Assembly (NCBI RefSeq): GCF_047495875.1
Contig: NC_092474.1
Coordinates: 16,157,851-16,221,850 of the forward strand
Direction of reading: 5' to 3'
Source: Pithys albifrons albifrons
Taxonomy: Eukaryota; Chordata; Aves; Passeriformes; Thamnophilidae
Length of the DNA stretch: 64,000 nucleotides
Below are positions 1 through 12,600 of the stretch, piece by piece. A program made the translations under genes and the position numbers. The notes under the pieces are model-generated. The model worked only from the letters and a program-made list of their open reading frames with translations, did no database searches and was not told where the DNA came from. How positions within the stretch are numbered: the first letter of the stretch is position 1; every line of letters begins with the position of its first letter.

Positions 1-1697
1 TTTACAGCCCAGAATTCCAGACCAATGAAGACTCCTCCCAGGGAAAAGGCGTCAGGACAGAAAGCCATTGTGCTTTTTGTAAAGGTAATGGGGTCCCATC
101 ATTGGCACCTGAGAGCCCAAGACTGCCACCTTTCCCATGGACGCAAAGCTCGATGGTGCGTTACACTTGGGGGTCTAGGAAAGTGCCGATTCTCAGACCA
201 GAATTCCAAACGGATGAAGATTCCTCCCTGGGAAAAGGTGCCAGGACAGAAAGCCATTGTGCCTTTTCTAGGGTTAATGGGGCCCCAAAATTGACACCTG
301 AGAGCCCAAGGCTGCCACCTTTTGCCTGGGCGCAAAGCTCGACGGAGCGTTCCACGTGCGGGTCCGGGAAAGTGCCATTTTTCAGCCCAGAATTCCAGAC
401 CTATGAAGATTCCTCAGAGGGAAAAGGTACCAGGAGACAAAGCCATTGTGTATTTTGTAATGCTAATTGGGCCCCATCATTGGCACCTGAGAGCCCAAGG
501 CTGCCACCTTTTCCCTGGGTGCAAAGCTCGACGGTGCATACCCTGTGCGGGTCTGGGAAAGGGCCGTTTTTCAGCCCAGAATTCCAGACGGAAGTCGATT
601 CCTCTCTGGGAAAAGGTGTCAGGACAGAAAGCCATTGTGCCTTTTCTAGGGGTAATGGGACCCCATCTTTGGCACCTGAGAGCCCAAGGCTGCCACCTTT
701 TCCCTGGGCACAAACGTCGACGGCGCATGCCACTTGCAAGTCCAGGAATGTGCCGTTTCTCATGCCAGAATTCCAGGCCAGCGAAGATTTCTCCCTGGGA
801 AAAGGTGCCAGGACAGAAAGCGATTGTGCCTTTTCTAGGGTTAATGGGGCCCCAAAATTGGCAGCTGAGAGCCCAGGGCTGCCACCTTTTCCCTGGGCGC
901 AAAGCTCGATGGTGCGTGCCACATGCGGGTAAGGGAAAGAGCAGTTTTCAGCCTAGAATTCAAGACCAATGAAGATTCCTCCCAGGGAAAAGGTGCCAGG
1001 AGAGAAAGCGATTGTGCCTTTTCTAGGGTTAATGGGGCCCCATGATTGGCACCTGAGGGCCCAAGGCTGCCACCTTGTGCCTGGGCACAAAGCTCGACGG
1101 TGCGTTCCACTTGCAGGTCCGGGGAAATACCGTTGTTCAGTCCAGAATTCCAGACGGACGAAAATTCCTCCCTGGGAAAAAGTGCCAGGACAGTAAGCGA
1201 TTGTTATTTATCTAGTGTTAACGAGGACCCATCATTGGCACCTGAGAGCCCAAGGCTGTCACCTCTTCCCTGGGCGCAAAGCTAGATGGTGCCTGCCACG
1301 TGCAGGTCAGAGAAAGTGCTTTGTTCAGCCCAGGATACCAGACGGATGACGACTCCTCCCAGGGAAAGGGTTCCCAGGACAGAAAGCGATTGTTCCATTT
1401 CTAGTGTTAATGGGGGCCCGTCATTGGCATCTGAGAGCCAGAGGTTGCCTCCTTTTCCCTGGGCGCAAAGCACGACAGTGCGTGACACGTGCTGGTCCCA
1501 GAAAGTGCCATTTTTCAGCCCAGAATTCCATACCAATGAAGACTCCTCCCAGGGAAAAGGTGCCAGGACAGAAAGCCATTGTGCTTTTTGTAAAGGTAAT
1601 GGGGCCCCATCATTGGCACCTGAGAGCCCAATACTGCCCCCTTTTCCCTGGACGCAAAGCTCGATGGTGCGTTCCAGTTGCGGGTCTAGGAAAGTGC
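1..1697 (+). repeat. Satellite A: rearranged HOR segment left of the 24-mer pair
   Basis: About nine monomers of the same types found further right, joined in a different order. The first 280 bases resemble 3,592 onward (19 monomers away). Bases around 400-700 match 2,669 onward (shift 2,268 bp, 12 monomers). Bases 1,046-1,690 match 3,126-3,770 (shift 2,080 bp, 11 monomers). The shifts are whole numbers of monomers, as expected from unequal crossover or conversion in register. It also carries the first copy of the TAGATGGTGCCTGCCACGTG marker monomer, near 1,284. Confidence 0.8.
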
Positions 1698-4600
1698 CGA
1701 TTCTCATACCAGAATTCCAAACCGATGAAGATTCCTCCCTGGGAAAAGGTACCAGGACAGAAAGACATTGTGCCTTTTGTAAGGGTAATGGGGCCCCAAA
1801 ATTGGCACCTGAGAGCCCAAGGCTGCCATCTTTTGCCTGGGCGCAAATGTCGAATGCACGTGCCACTTGCGGGTCCAGGGAAGTGCCATTTTTCAGCCCA
1901 GAATTCCAGACGGACGAAGACACTACCCAGGGAAAAGGTGCCAGGTCAGAAATCGAATTGTCCTTTTCTAGGGTCAATGGTGTCCCATCATTGGCACCTG
2001 AGAGTTCAAGGCTGCCACCTTTTCCGTGGGCACAAACATCAACGGCGCGTACCACTTTCTTGTCCGGGAAAGTGCCGTTTTTCAGCCCTGAATTCCAGAC
2101 GGCTGAAGACTCCTCACAGGGAAGAGGCTCCCAGGACAGAAAGCGATTGTTCCATTTCCAGGGTTAATCGGGCTCCATCATTGGCACCTGAGAGCCCAAG
2201 GTTGCCTCCTATACCCTGGGCGCAAAGCTCGACCATGCATGCTACGTGAGGGTCCGGGAAATTGCCGTTTCTCATTCCAGAATTCCAGACCGATGAAGAT
2301 TCCTCCCTGGGAAAAGGTGTCAGGACAGAAAGCGATTGTTCCTTTTCTAGGAGTAATGGGGCTCCATCTTTGACACCTGAGAGCCCAAGGCTGCAACCTT
2401 TTCCCTGAGCGCAAAGCTCGACGGTGTGTGCCACTTGCGGGTCCAGGAATGTGCTGTTTCTCATCCCAGAATTCGAGGCCGATGTAGATTTCTCCCAGGG
2501 AAAAGGTGCCAGGGCAGAAAGCAATTGTGCCTTTTCTAGGGTTAATGGGGCCCTAAAATTGACACCTGAGAGCCCAAGGCTGCCACCTTTTCCCTGGGCG
2601 CAAAGCTCGACGGAGCGTTCCACGTGCGGGTCCGGGAAAGTGCCATTTTTCAGCCCAGAATTCCAGACCTATGAAGATTCCTCAGAGGGAAAAGGTACCA
2701 GGAGACAAAGCCATTGTGTATTTTGTAATGCTAATTGGGCCCCATCATTGGCACCTGAGAGCCCAAGGCTGCCACCTTTTCCCTGGGTGCAAAGCTCGAC
2801 GGTGCATACCCTGTGCGGGTCTGGGAAAGGGCCGTTTTTCAGCCCAGAATTCCAGACGGAAGTCGATTCCTCTCTGGGAAAAGGTGTCAGGACAGAAAGC
2901 CATTGTGCCTTTTCTAGGGGTAATGGGACCCCATCTTTGGCACCTGAGAGCCCAAGGCTGCCACCTTTTCCCTGGGCGCAAAGCTCGAAGGTGCGTTCCA
3001 CTTGCAGGTCCGGGGAAGTGCCGTTTTTCAGCCCAGAATTCCAGACGGAAGAAAATTCCTCCCAGGGAAAAGGTGCCAGGACAGAAAGCGATTGTGCCTT
3101 TTCTAGGGTTAATGGGGCCCCATGATTGGCACCTGAGAGCCCAAGGCTGCCACCTTTTGCCTGGGCACAAAGCTCGACGATGCGTTCCACTTGCAGGTCC
3201 GGGGAAGTACCGTTGTTCAGTCCAGAATTCCAGACGGATGAAAATTCCTCCCTGGGAAAAAGTGCCAGGACAGAAAGCGATTGTTATTTATCTAGTGTTA
3301 ACGAGGACCCATCATTGGCACCTGAGAGCCCAAGGCTGTCACCTCTTCCCTGGGCGCAAAGCTAGATGGTGCCTGCCACGTGCAGGTCAGAGAAAGTGCT
3401 TTGTTCAGCCCAGGATACCAGACGGATGACGACTCCTGCCAGGGAAAGGGCTCCCAGGACAGAAAGTGATTGTTCCATTTCTAGTGTTAATGGGGGCCCG
3501 TCATTGGCATCTGAGAGCCAGAGGTTGCCTCCTTTTCCCTGGGCGCAAAGCACGACAGTGCGTGACACGTGCTGGTCCCAGAAAGTGCCATTTTACAGCC
3601 CAGAATTCCAGACCAATGAAGACTCCTCCCTGGGAAAAGGTGCCAGGACAGAAAGCCATTGTGCTTTTTGTAAAGGTAATGGGGTCCCATCATTGGCACC
3701 TGAGAACCCAAGACTGCCACCTTTTCCCTGGACGCAAAGCTCGATGGTGCGTTCCACTTGCGGGTCCAGGAAAGTGCCGATTCTCAGACCAGAATTCCAA
3801 ACCGCTGAAGATTCCTCCCTGGGAAAAGGTGCCAGGACAGAAAGCCATTGTGCCTTTTGTAGGGGTAATGGGGCACCATCATTGGCACCTGAGAGCCCAA
3901 GGCTGCCCCCTTTTCCCTGGGCACAAAGCTCGACGGTGTGTACCTTGTGCGGGTTTGGGGCAGTGCCATTTTTGAACCCAGATTTCCAGACGGACGAAGA
4001 TTCCTCCCTGGGAAAAGGTGCCAGGACAGAAAGCAAGTGTTATTTTTCTAGTGTTAACGAGGCCCCATCATTGGCACCTGAGAGCCCAAGGCTGCCACCT
4101 TTTGCCTGGGCGCAAATGTCGACGGCGCTTGCCACTTGCGGGTCCAGGGTAGTGCCATTTTTCAGCCCAGAATTCCAGATGGACGAAGACACCTCCCAGG
4201 GAAAGGGTGCCAGGTCAGAAATCGAATTGTCCTTTTCTAAGGTCAATGGTGCCCCATCACTGGCACCTGAGAGTTCAAGGCTGCCACCTTTTCCCTGGGC
4301 GCAAACATCAACGGCGCGTACCACTTTCTTGTCTGGGAAAGTGCCGTTTTTCATCCCTGAATTCCAGACGGATGAAGACTCCTCACAGGGAAGAGGCTCC
4401 CAGGACAGAAAGCGATTGTTCCATTTCTAGGGTTAATCGGGCTCCATCTTTGGCACCTGAGAGCCCAAGGTTGCCTCCTATACCCTGGGCACAAAACTCG
4501 ACCATGCATGCTACGTGAGGGTCCGGGAAATTGCCGTTTCTCATTCCAGAATTCCAGACCGATGAAGATTCCTCCCTGGGAAAAGGTGTCAGGACAGAAA

Positions 4601-6234
4601 GCGATTGCTCCTTTCCTAGGGTTAATGGGGCTCCATCATTGACACCTGAGAGCCCAAGGCTGCAACCTTTTCCCTGAGCGCAAAGCTCGACGGTGCGTTC
4701 TACTTGCGGGTCCAAGAAAGTACTGTTTCTCATCCCAGAATTCGAGGCCGATGAAGATTTCTCCCTGGGAAAAAGTGCCAGGACAGAAAGCAATTGTGCC
4801 TTTTCTAGGGTTAATGAGGTCCCAAAATTGACACCTGAGAGCCCAAGGCTGCCACCTTTTCCCTGGGCGCAAAGCTCGACGGAGCGTTCCACTTGCGGGA
4901 CCGGGAAAGTGCCATTTTTCAACCCAGGATTCCAGACCTATGAAGATTCCTCAGAGGGAAAAGGTACCAGGAGACAAAGCCATTGTGTATTTTGTAATGC
5001 TAATTGGGCCCCATCTTTGGCACCTGAGAGCCCAAGGCTGCCACCTTTTCCCTGGGTGCAAAGCTCGACGGTGCATACCCTGTGCGGGTCCGGGAACGGG
5101 CCGTTTTTCAGCCCAGAATTCCAGACGGAAGTCGATTCCTCTCTGGGAAAAGGTGTCAGGACAGAAAGCCATTGTCCCTTTTCTAGGGGTAATGGGGCCC
5201 CATCTATGGCACCTGAGAGCCCAAGGCTGCCACCTTTTCCCTGGGCGCAAATGTCGACAGCGCGTGCCACTTGCAAGTCCGGGAATGTGTCGTTTCTCAT
5301 GCCAGAATTCCAGGCCAGCGAAGATTTCTCCCTGGGAAAAGGTGCCAGGACAGAAAGCGGTTGTGCCTTTTCTAGGGTTAATGGGGCCCCAAAATTGGCA
5401 GCTGAGAGCCCAGGGCTGCCACCTTTTCCCTGGGCGCAAAGCTCGACGGTGCGTGCCACACGCGGGTAAGGGAAAGAGCCGTTTTCAGCCCAGAATTCCA
5501 GACCTATGAAGATTCCTCCCAGGGAAAAGGTGCCAGGACAGAAAGCGATTGTTCTTTTTCTAGGGGTAATGGGGCCCCATCATTGGCACCTGAGAGCCCA
5601 AGGCTGTCCCCTTTTCCCTGAGTGTAAAGCTCGACGGTGCATACCCTGTGTGGGTTCCGGAAAGCGCCAGTTTTCAGCCCAGAATTCCAGACAAAAGTCG
5701 ATTCCTCTCTGGGAAAAGATGTCAAGACAGAAAGTCATTGTCCCTTTTCTAGGGGTAATGGGGCCCCATCTTTTGCACCTGAGAGCCCAAGGCTGCCACC
5801 TTTTCCCTGGGCGCAAATGTCGATGGCGCGTGCCACTTGCGGGTCCAGGAATGTGCTGTTTCTCATCCCAGAATTCGAGGCCGATGTAGATTTCTCCCTG
5901 GGAAAAGGTGCCAGGGCAGAAAGCAATTGTGCCTTTTCTAGGGTTAATGGGGCCCCAAAATGGACACCTGAGAGCCCAAGGCTGCCACCTTTTCCCTGGG
6001 CGCAAAGCTCGACGGAGCGTTCCACGTGCGAATCCGGGAAAGTGCCATTTTTCAGCCCAGAATTCCAGACCTATGAAGATTCCTCAGAGGGAAAAGGTAC
6101 CAGGAGACAAAGCCATTGTGTATTTTGTAATGCTAATTGGGCCCCATCATTGGCACCTGAGAGCCCAAGGTTGCCACCTTTTCCCTGGGTGCAAAGCTCG
6201 ACGGTGCATACCCTGTGCGGGTCTGGGAAAGGGC
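1698..6234 (+). repeat. Satellite A 24-mer higher-order repeat, copy 1 (4,537 bp)
   Basis: This block repeats almost perfectly at 6,235-10,771, at a constant shift of 4,537 bp (24 x 189 = 4,536). Several distinct monomer subtypes keep the same order in both copies: a subtype with GATTCTCATACCAGAATTCC at the start, one with ACAAACATCAACGGCGCGTA, one with CATCCCAGAATTCGAGGCCG, and the TAGATGGTGCC marker. Conceptual translations of matching stretches differ at only a few residues over hundreds, so the copies are well above 98% identical. The left boundary sits within GGAAAG(T/G)GCCG, where sequence upstream stops matching. This is inferred to be a recent tandem duplication. Confidence 0.9.
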
Positions 6235-9200
6235 CGATTCTCATACCAGAATTCCAAACCGATGAAGATTCCTCCCTGGGAAAAGGTACCAGGACAGAAA
6301 GACATTGTGCCTTTTGTAAGGGTAATGGGGCCCCAAAATTGGCACCTGAGAGCCCAAGGCTGCCATCTTTTGCCTGGGCGCAAATGTCGAATGCACGTGC
6401 CACTTGCGGGTCCAGGGAAGTGCCATTTTTCAGCCCAGAATTCCAGACGGACGAAGACACTACCCAGGGAAAAGGTGCCAGGTCAGAAATCGAATTGTCC
6501 TTTTCTAGGGTCAATGGTGTCCCATCATTGGCACCTGAGAGTTCAAGGCTGCCACCTTTTCCGTGGGCACAAACATCAACGGCGCGTACCACTTTCTTGT
6601 CCGGGAAAGTGCCGTTTTTCAGCCCTGAATTCCAGACGGCTGAAGACTCCTCACAGGGAAGAGGCTCCCAGGACAGAAAGCGATTGTTCCATTTCCAGGG
6701 TTAATCGGGCTCCATCATTGGCACCTGAGAGCCCAAGGTTGCCTCCTATACCCTGGGCGCAAAGCTCGACCATGCGTGCTACGTGAGGGTCCGGGAAATT
6801 GCCGTTTCTCATTCCAGAATTCCAGACCGATGAAGATTCCTCCCTGGGAAAAGGTGTCAGGACAGAAAGCGATTGTTCCTTTTCTAGGAGTAATGGGGCT
6901 CCATCTTTGACACCTGAGAGCCCAAGGCTGCAACCTTTTCCCTGAGCGCAAAGCTCGACGGTGTGTGCCACTTGCGGGTCCAGGAATGTGCTGTTTCTCA
7001 TCCCAGAATTCGAGGCCGATGTAGATTTCTCCCAGGGAAAAGGTGCCAGGGCAGAAAGCAATTGTGCCTTTTCTAGGGTTAATGGGGCCCTAAAATTGAC
7101 ACCTGAGAGCCCAAGGCTGCCACCTTTTCCCTGGGCGCAAAGCTCGACGGAGCGTTCCACTTGCGGGTCCGGGAAAGTGCCATTTTTCAGCCCAGAATTC
7201 CAGACCTATGAAGATTCCTCAGAGGGAAAAGGTACCAGGAGACAAAGCCATTGTGTATTTTGTAATGCTAATTGGGCCCCATCATTGGCACCTGAGAGCC
7301 CAAGGCTGCCACCTTTTCCCTGGGTGCAAAGCTCGACGGTGCATACCCTGTGCGGGTCTGGGAAAGGGCCGTTTTTCAGCCCAGAATTCCAGACGGAAGT
7401 CGATTCCTCTCTGGGAAAAGGTGTCAGGACAGAAAGCCATTGTGCCTTTTCTAGGGGTAATGGGACCCCATCTTTGGCACCTGAGAGCCCAAGGCTGCCA
7501 CCTTTTCCCTGGGCGCAAAGCTCGAAGGTGCGTTCCACTTGCAGGTCCGGGGAAGTGCCGTTTTTCAGCCCAGAATTCCAGACGGAAGAAAATTCCTCCC
7601 AGGGAAAAGGTGCCAGGACAGAAAGCGATTGTGCCTTTTCTAGGGTTAATGGGGCCCCATGATTGGCACCTGAGAGCCCAAGGCTGCCACCTTTTGCCTG
7701 GGCACAAAGCTCGACGATGCGTTCCACTTGCAGGTCCGGGGAAGTACCGTTGTTCAGTCCAGAATTCCAGACGGATGAAAATTCCTCCCTGGGAAAAAGT
7801 GCCAGGACAGAAAGCGATTGTTATTTATCTAGTGTTAACGAGGACCCATCATTGGCACCTGAGAGCCCAAGGCTGTCACCTCTTCCCTGGGCGCAAAGCT
7901 AGATGGTGCCTGCCACGTGCAGGTCAGAGAAAGTGCTTTGTTCAGCCCAGGATACCAGACGGATGACGACTCCTGCCAGGGAAAGGGCTCCCAGGACAGA
8001 AAGTGATCGTTCCATTTCTAGTGTTAATGGGGGCCCGTCATTGGCATCTGAGAGCCAGAGGTTGCCTCCTTTTCCCTGGGCGCAAAGCACGACAGTGCGT
8101 GACACGTGCTGGTCCCAGAAAGTGCCATTTTACAGCCCAGAATTCCAGACCAATGAAGACTCCTCCCTGGGAAAAGGTGCCAGGACAGAAAGCCATTGTG
8201 CTTTTTGTAAAGGTAATGGGGTCCCATCATTGGCACCTGAGAACCCAAGACTGCCACCTTTTCCTTGGACGCAAAGCTCGATGGTGCGTTCCACTTGCGG
8301 GTCCAGGAAAGTGCCGATTCTCAGACCAGAATTCCAAACTGCTGAAGATTCCTCCCTGGGAAAAGGTGCCAGGACAGAAAGCCATTGTGCCTTTTGTAGG
8401 GGTAATGGGGCCCCATCATTGGCACCTGAGAGCCCAAGGCTGCCCCCTTTTCCCTGGGCACAAAGCTCGACGGTGTGTACCTTGTGCGGGTTTGGGGCAG
8501 TGCCATTTTTGAACCCAGATTTCCAGACGGACGAAGATTCCTCCCTGGGAAAAGGTGCCAGGACAGAAAGCAAGTGTTATTTTTCTAGTGTTAACGAGGC
8601 CCCATCATTGGCACCTGAGAGCCCAAGGCTGCCACCTTTTGCCTGGGCGCAAATGTCGACGGCGCGTGCCACTTGCGGGTCCAGGGTAGTGCCATTTTTC
8701 AGCCCAGAATTCCAGATGGACGAAGACACCTCCCAGGGAAAGGGTGCCAGGTCAGAAATCGAATTGTCCTTTTCTAAGGTCAATGGTGCCCCATCACTGG
8801 CACCTGAGAGTTCAAGGCTGCCTCCTTTTCCCTGGGCGCAAACATCAACGGCGCGTACCACTTTCTTGTCTGGGAAAGTGCCGTTTTTCAGCCCTGAATT
8901 CCAGACGGATGAAGACTCCTCACAGGGAAGAGGCTCCCAGGACAGAAAGCGATTGTTCCATTTCTAGGGTTAATCGGGCTCCATCTTTGGCACCTGAGAG
9001 CCCAAGGTTGCCTTCTATACCCTGGGCACAAAACTCGACCATGCATGCTACGTGAGGGTCCGGGAAATTGCCGTTTCTCATTCCAGAATTCCAGACCGAT
9101 GAAGATTCCTCCCTGGGAAAAGGTGTCAGGACAGAAAGCGATTGCTCCTTTCCTAGGGTTAATGGGGCTCCATCATTGACACCTGAGAGCCCAAGGCTGC

Positions 9201-10771
9201 AACCTTTTCCCTGAGCGCAAAGCTCGACGGTGCGTTCTACTTGCGGGTCCAAGAAAGTACTGTTTCTCATCCCAGAATTCGAGGCCGATGAAGATTTCTC
9301 CCTGGGAAAAAGTGCCAGGACAGAAAGCAATTGTGCCTTTTCTAGGGTTAATGAGGTCCCAAAATTGACACCTGAGAGCCCAAGGCTGCCACCTTTTCCC
9401 TGGGCGCAAAGCTCGACGGAGCGTTCCACTTGCGGGACCGGGAAAGTGCCATTTTTCAACCCAGGATTCCAGACCTATGAAGATTCCTCAGAGGGAAAAG
9501 GTACCAGGAGACAAAGCCATTGTGTATTTTGTAATGCTAATTGGGCCCCATCTTTGGCACCTGAGAGCCCAAGGCTGCCACCTTTTCCCTGGGTGCAAAG
9601 CTCGACGGTGCATACCCTGTGCGGGTCCGGGAACGGGCCGTTTTTCAGCCCAGAATTCCAGACAGAAGTCGATTCCTCTCTGGGAAAAGGTGTCAGGACA
9701 GAAAGCCATTGTCCCTTTTCTAGGGGTAATGGGGCCCCATCTTTGGCACCTGAGAGCCCAAGGCTGCCACCTTTTCCCTGGGAGCAAATGTCGACGGCGC
9801 GTGCCACTTGCAAGTCCGGGAATGTGTCGTTTCTCATGCCAGAATTCCAGGCCAGCGAAGATTTCTCCCTGGGAAAAGGTGCCAGGACAGAAAGCGATTG
9901 TGCCTTTTCTAGGGTTAATGGGGCCCCAAAATTGGCAGCTGAGAGCCCAGGGCTGCCACCTTTTCCCTGGGCGCAAAGCTCGACGGTGCGTGCCACACGC
10001 GGGTAAGGGAAAGAGCCGTTTTCAGCCCAGAATTCCAGACCTATGAAGATTCCTCCCAGGGAAAAGGTGCCAGGACAGAAAGCGATTGTTCTTTTTCTAG
10101 GGGTAATGGGGCCCCATCATTGGCACCTGAGAGCCCAAGGCTGTCCCCTTTTCCCTGAGTGTAAAGCTCGACGGTGCATACCCTGTGTGGGTTCCGGAAA
10201 GCGCCAGTTTTCAGCCCAGAATTCCAGACAAAAGTCGATTCCTCTCTGGGAAAAGATGTCAAGACAGAAATTCATTGTCCCTTTTCTAGGGGTAATGGGG
10301 CCCCATCTTTTGCACCTGAGAGCCCAAGGCTGCCACCTTTTCCCTGGGCGCAAATGTCGACGGCGCGTGCCACTTGCGGGTCCAGGAATGTGCTGTTTCT
10401 CATCCCAGAATTCGAGGCCGATGTAGATTTCTCCCTGGGAAAAGGTGCCAGGGCAGAAAGCAATTGTGCCTTTTCTAGGGTTAATGGGGCCCCAAAATGG
10501 ACACCTGAGAGCCCAAGGCTGCCACCTTTTCCCTGGGCGCAAAGCTCGACGGAGCGTTCCACGTGCGGGTCCGGGAAAGTGCCATTTTTCAGCCCAGAAT
10601 TCCAGACCTATGAAGATTCCTCAGAGGGAAAAGGTACCAGGAGACAAAGCCATTGTGTATTTTGTAATGCTAATGGGGCCCCATCATTGGCACCTGAGAG
10701 CCCAAGGCTGCCACCTTTTCCCTGGGTGCAAAGCTCGACGGTGCATACCCTGTGCGGGTCTGGGAAAAGGC
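6235..10771 (+). repeat. Satellite A 24-mer higher-order repeat, copy 2 (4,537 bp)
   Basis: Second, directly adjacent copy of the 24-monomer block. It begins with the same GATTCTCATACCAGAATTCC subtype as 1,698. Differences from copy 1 are scattered single bases, for example TGATTG versus TGATCG near 8,006 and a CAT/CGT change in the GACCATGC(A/G)TGC phrase near 6,775. A third copy does not follow in register: at 10,772, where GATTCTCATACC would be expected, the sequence continues as CCGTTTTTCAGCCCAG. Confidence 0.9.
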
Positions 10772-12600
10772 CGTTTTTCAGCCCAGAATTCCAGACGGAA
10801 GTCGATTCCTCTCTGGGAAAAGGTGTCAGGACAGAAAGCCATTGTGCCTTTTCTAGGGTTAATGGGGCCCCATGATTGGCACCTGAGAGCCCAAGGCTGC
10901 CACCTTTTGCCTGGGCACAAAGCTCGACGGTGCGTTCCACTTGCAGGTCCGGGGAAGTACCGTTGTTCAGTCCAGAATTCCAGACGGACGAAAATTCCTC
11001 CCTGGGAAAAAGTGCCAGGACAGAAAGCGATTGTTATTTATCTAGTGTTAACGAGGACCCATCATTGGCACCTGAGAGCCCAAGGCTGTCACCTCTTCCC
11101 TGGGCGCAAAGCTAGATGGTGCCTGCCACGTGCAGGTCAGAGAAAGTGCTTTGTTCAGCCCAGGATACCAGACGGATGACGACTCCTCCCAGGGAAAGGG
11201 CTCCCAGGACAGAAAGCGATTGTTCCATTTCTAGTGTTAATGGGGGCCCGTCATTGGCATCTGAGAGCCAGAGGTTGCCTCCTTTTCCCTGGGCGCAAAG
11301 CACGACAGTGCGTGACACGTGCTGGTCCCAGAAAGTGCCATTTTACAGCCCAGAATTCCAGACCAATGAAGACTCCTCCCAGGGAAAAGGTGCCAGGACA
11401 GAAAGCCATTGTGCTTTTTGTAAAGGTAATGGGGTCCCATCATTGGCACCTGAGAACCCAAGACTGCCACCTTTTCCCTGGACGCAAAGCTCGATGGTGC
11501 GTTCCACTTGCGGGTCCAGGAAAGTGCCGATTCTCAGACCAGAATTCCAAACCGATGAAGATTCCTCCCTGGGAAAAGGTGCCAGGACAGAAAGCCATTG
11601 TGCCTTTTGTAGGGGTAATGGGGCCCCATCATTGGCACCTGAGAGCCCAAGGCTGCCCCCTTTTCCCTGGGCACAAAGCTCGACGGTGTGTACCTTGTGC
11701 GGATTTGGGGCAGTGCCATTTTTGAACCCAGATTTCCAGACGGACGAAGATTCCTCCCTGGGAAAAGGTGCCAGGACAGAAAGCAAGTGTTATTTTTCTA
11801 GTGTTAACGAGGCCCCATCATTGGCACCTGAGAGCCCAAGGCTGCCACCTTTTGCCTGGGCGCAAATGTCGACGGCGCGTGCCACTTGCGGGTCCAGGGA
11901 AGTGCCATTTTTCAGCCCAGAATTCCAGACGGACGAAGACACCTCCCAGGGAAAGAGTGCCAGGTCAGAAATCGAATTGTCCTTTTCTAGGGTCAATGGT
12001 GCCCCATCATTGGCACCTGAGAGTTCAAGGCTGCCACCTTTTCCGTGGGCGCAAACATCAACGGTGCGTACCACTTTCTTGTCTGGGAAAGTGCCGTTTT
12101 TCAGCCCTGAATTCCATACGGATGAAGACTCCTCACAGGGAAGAGGCTCCCAGGACAGAAAGCGATTGTTCCATTTCTACGGTTCATCGAGCCCCATCAT
12201 TGGCACCTGAGAGCCCAAGGTTGGCTCCTATACCCTGGGCGCAAAGCTCTACCATGCGTGCTACGTGAGGGTCCGGGAAATTGCCGTTTCTCATTCCAGA
12301 ATTCCAGACCGATGAAGATTCCTCCCAGGGAAAAGGTGTCAGGAGAGAAAGCGATTGCTCCTTTCCTAGGGTTAATGGGGCTCCATCATTGACACCTGAG
12401 AGCCCAAGGCTGCAACCTTTTCCCTGAGCGCAAAGCTCGACGGTGCGTTCCACTTGCGGGTCCAAGAAAGTACTGTTTCTCATCCCAGAATTCGAGGCCG
12501 ATGAAGATTTCTCCCTGGGAAAAAGTGCCAGGACAGAAAGCAATTGTGCCTTTTCTAGGGTTAATGAGGTCCCAAATTTGACACCTGAGAGCCCAAGGCT
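10772..12600 (+). repeat. Satellite A: contracted third HOR copy (17-monomer shift)
   Basis: Sequence from about 10,876 matches 7,663 onward at a shift of 3,213 bp (17 monomers) and 3,126 onward at 7,750 bp (41 monomers). It is therefore a third copy of the same HOR that has lost seven of the 24 monomers at its left junction. Similarity continues through the TAGATGGTGCC marker near 11,114 and the CATCCCAGAATTCGAGGCCG monomer near 12,480. It breaks near 12,600, where a different subtype (GGGTGCAAAGCTCAACGGTG) follows. It is more diverged from copies 1 and 2 than those are from each other. Confidence 0.75.

Noticed and set aside
11116..12210. Open frame of 364 codons on the plus strand, and many similar frames of 100-360 codons across 1-28 kb
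   Set aside because: All are made of 63-residue satellite units. Overlapping frames on both strands are equally open, and starts and stops fall at arbitrary monomer variants.
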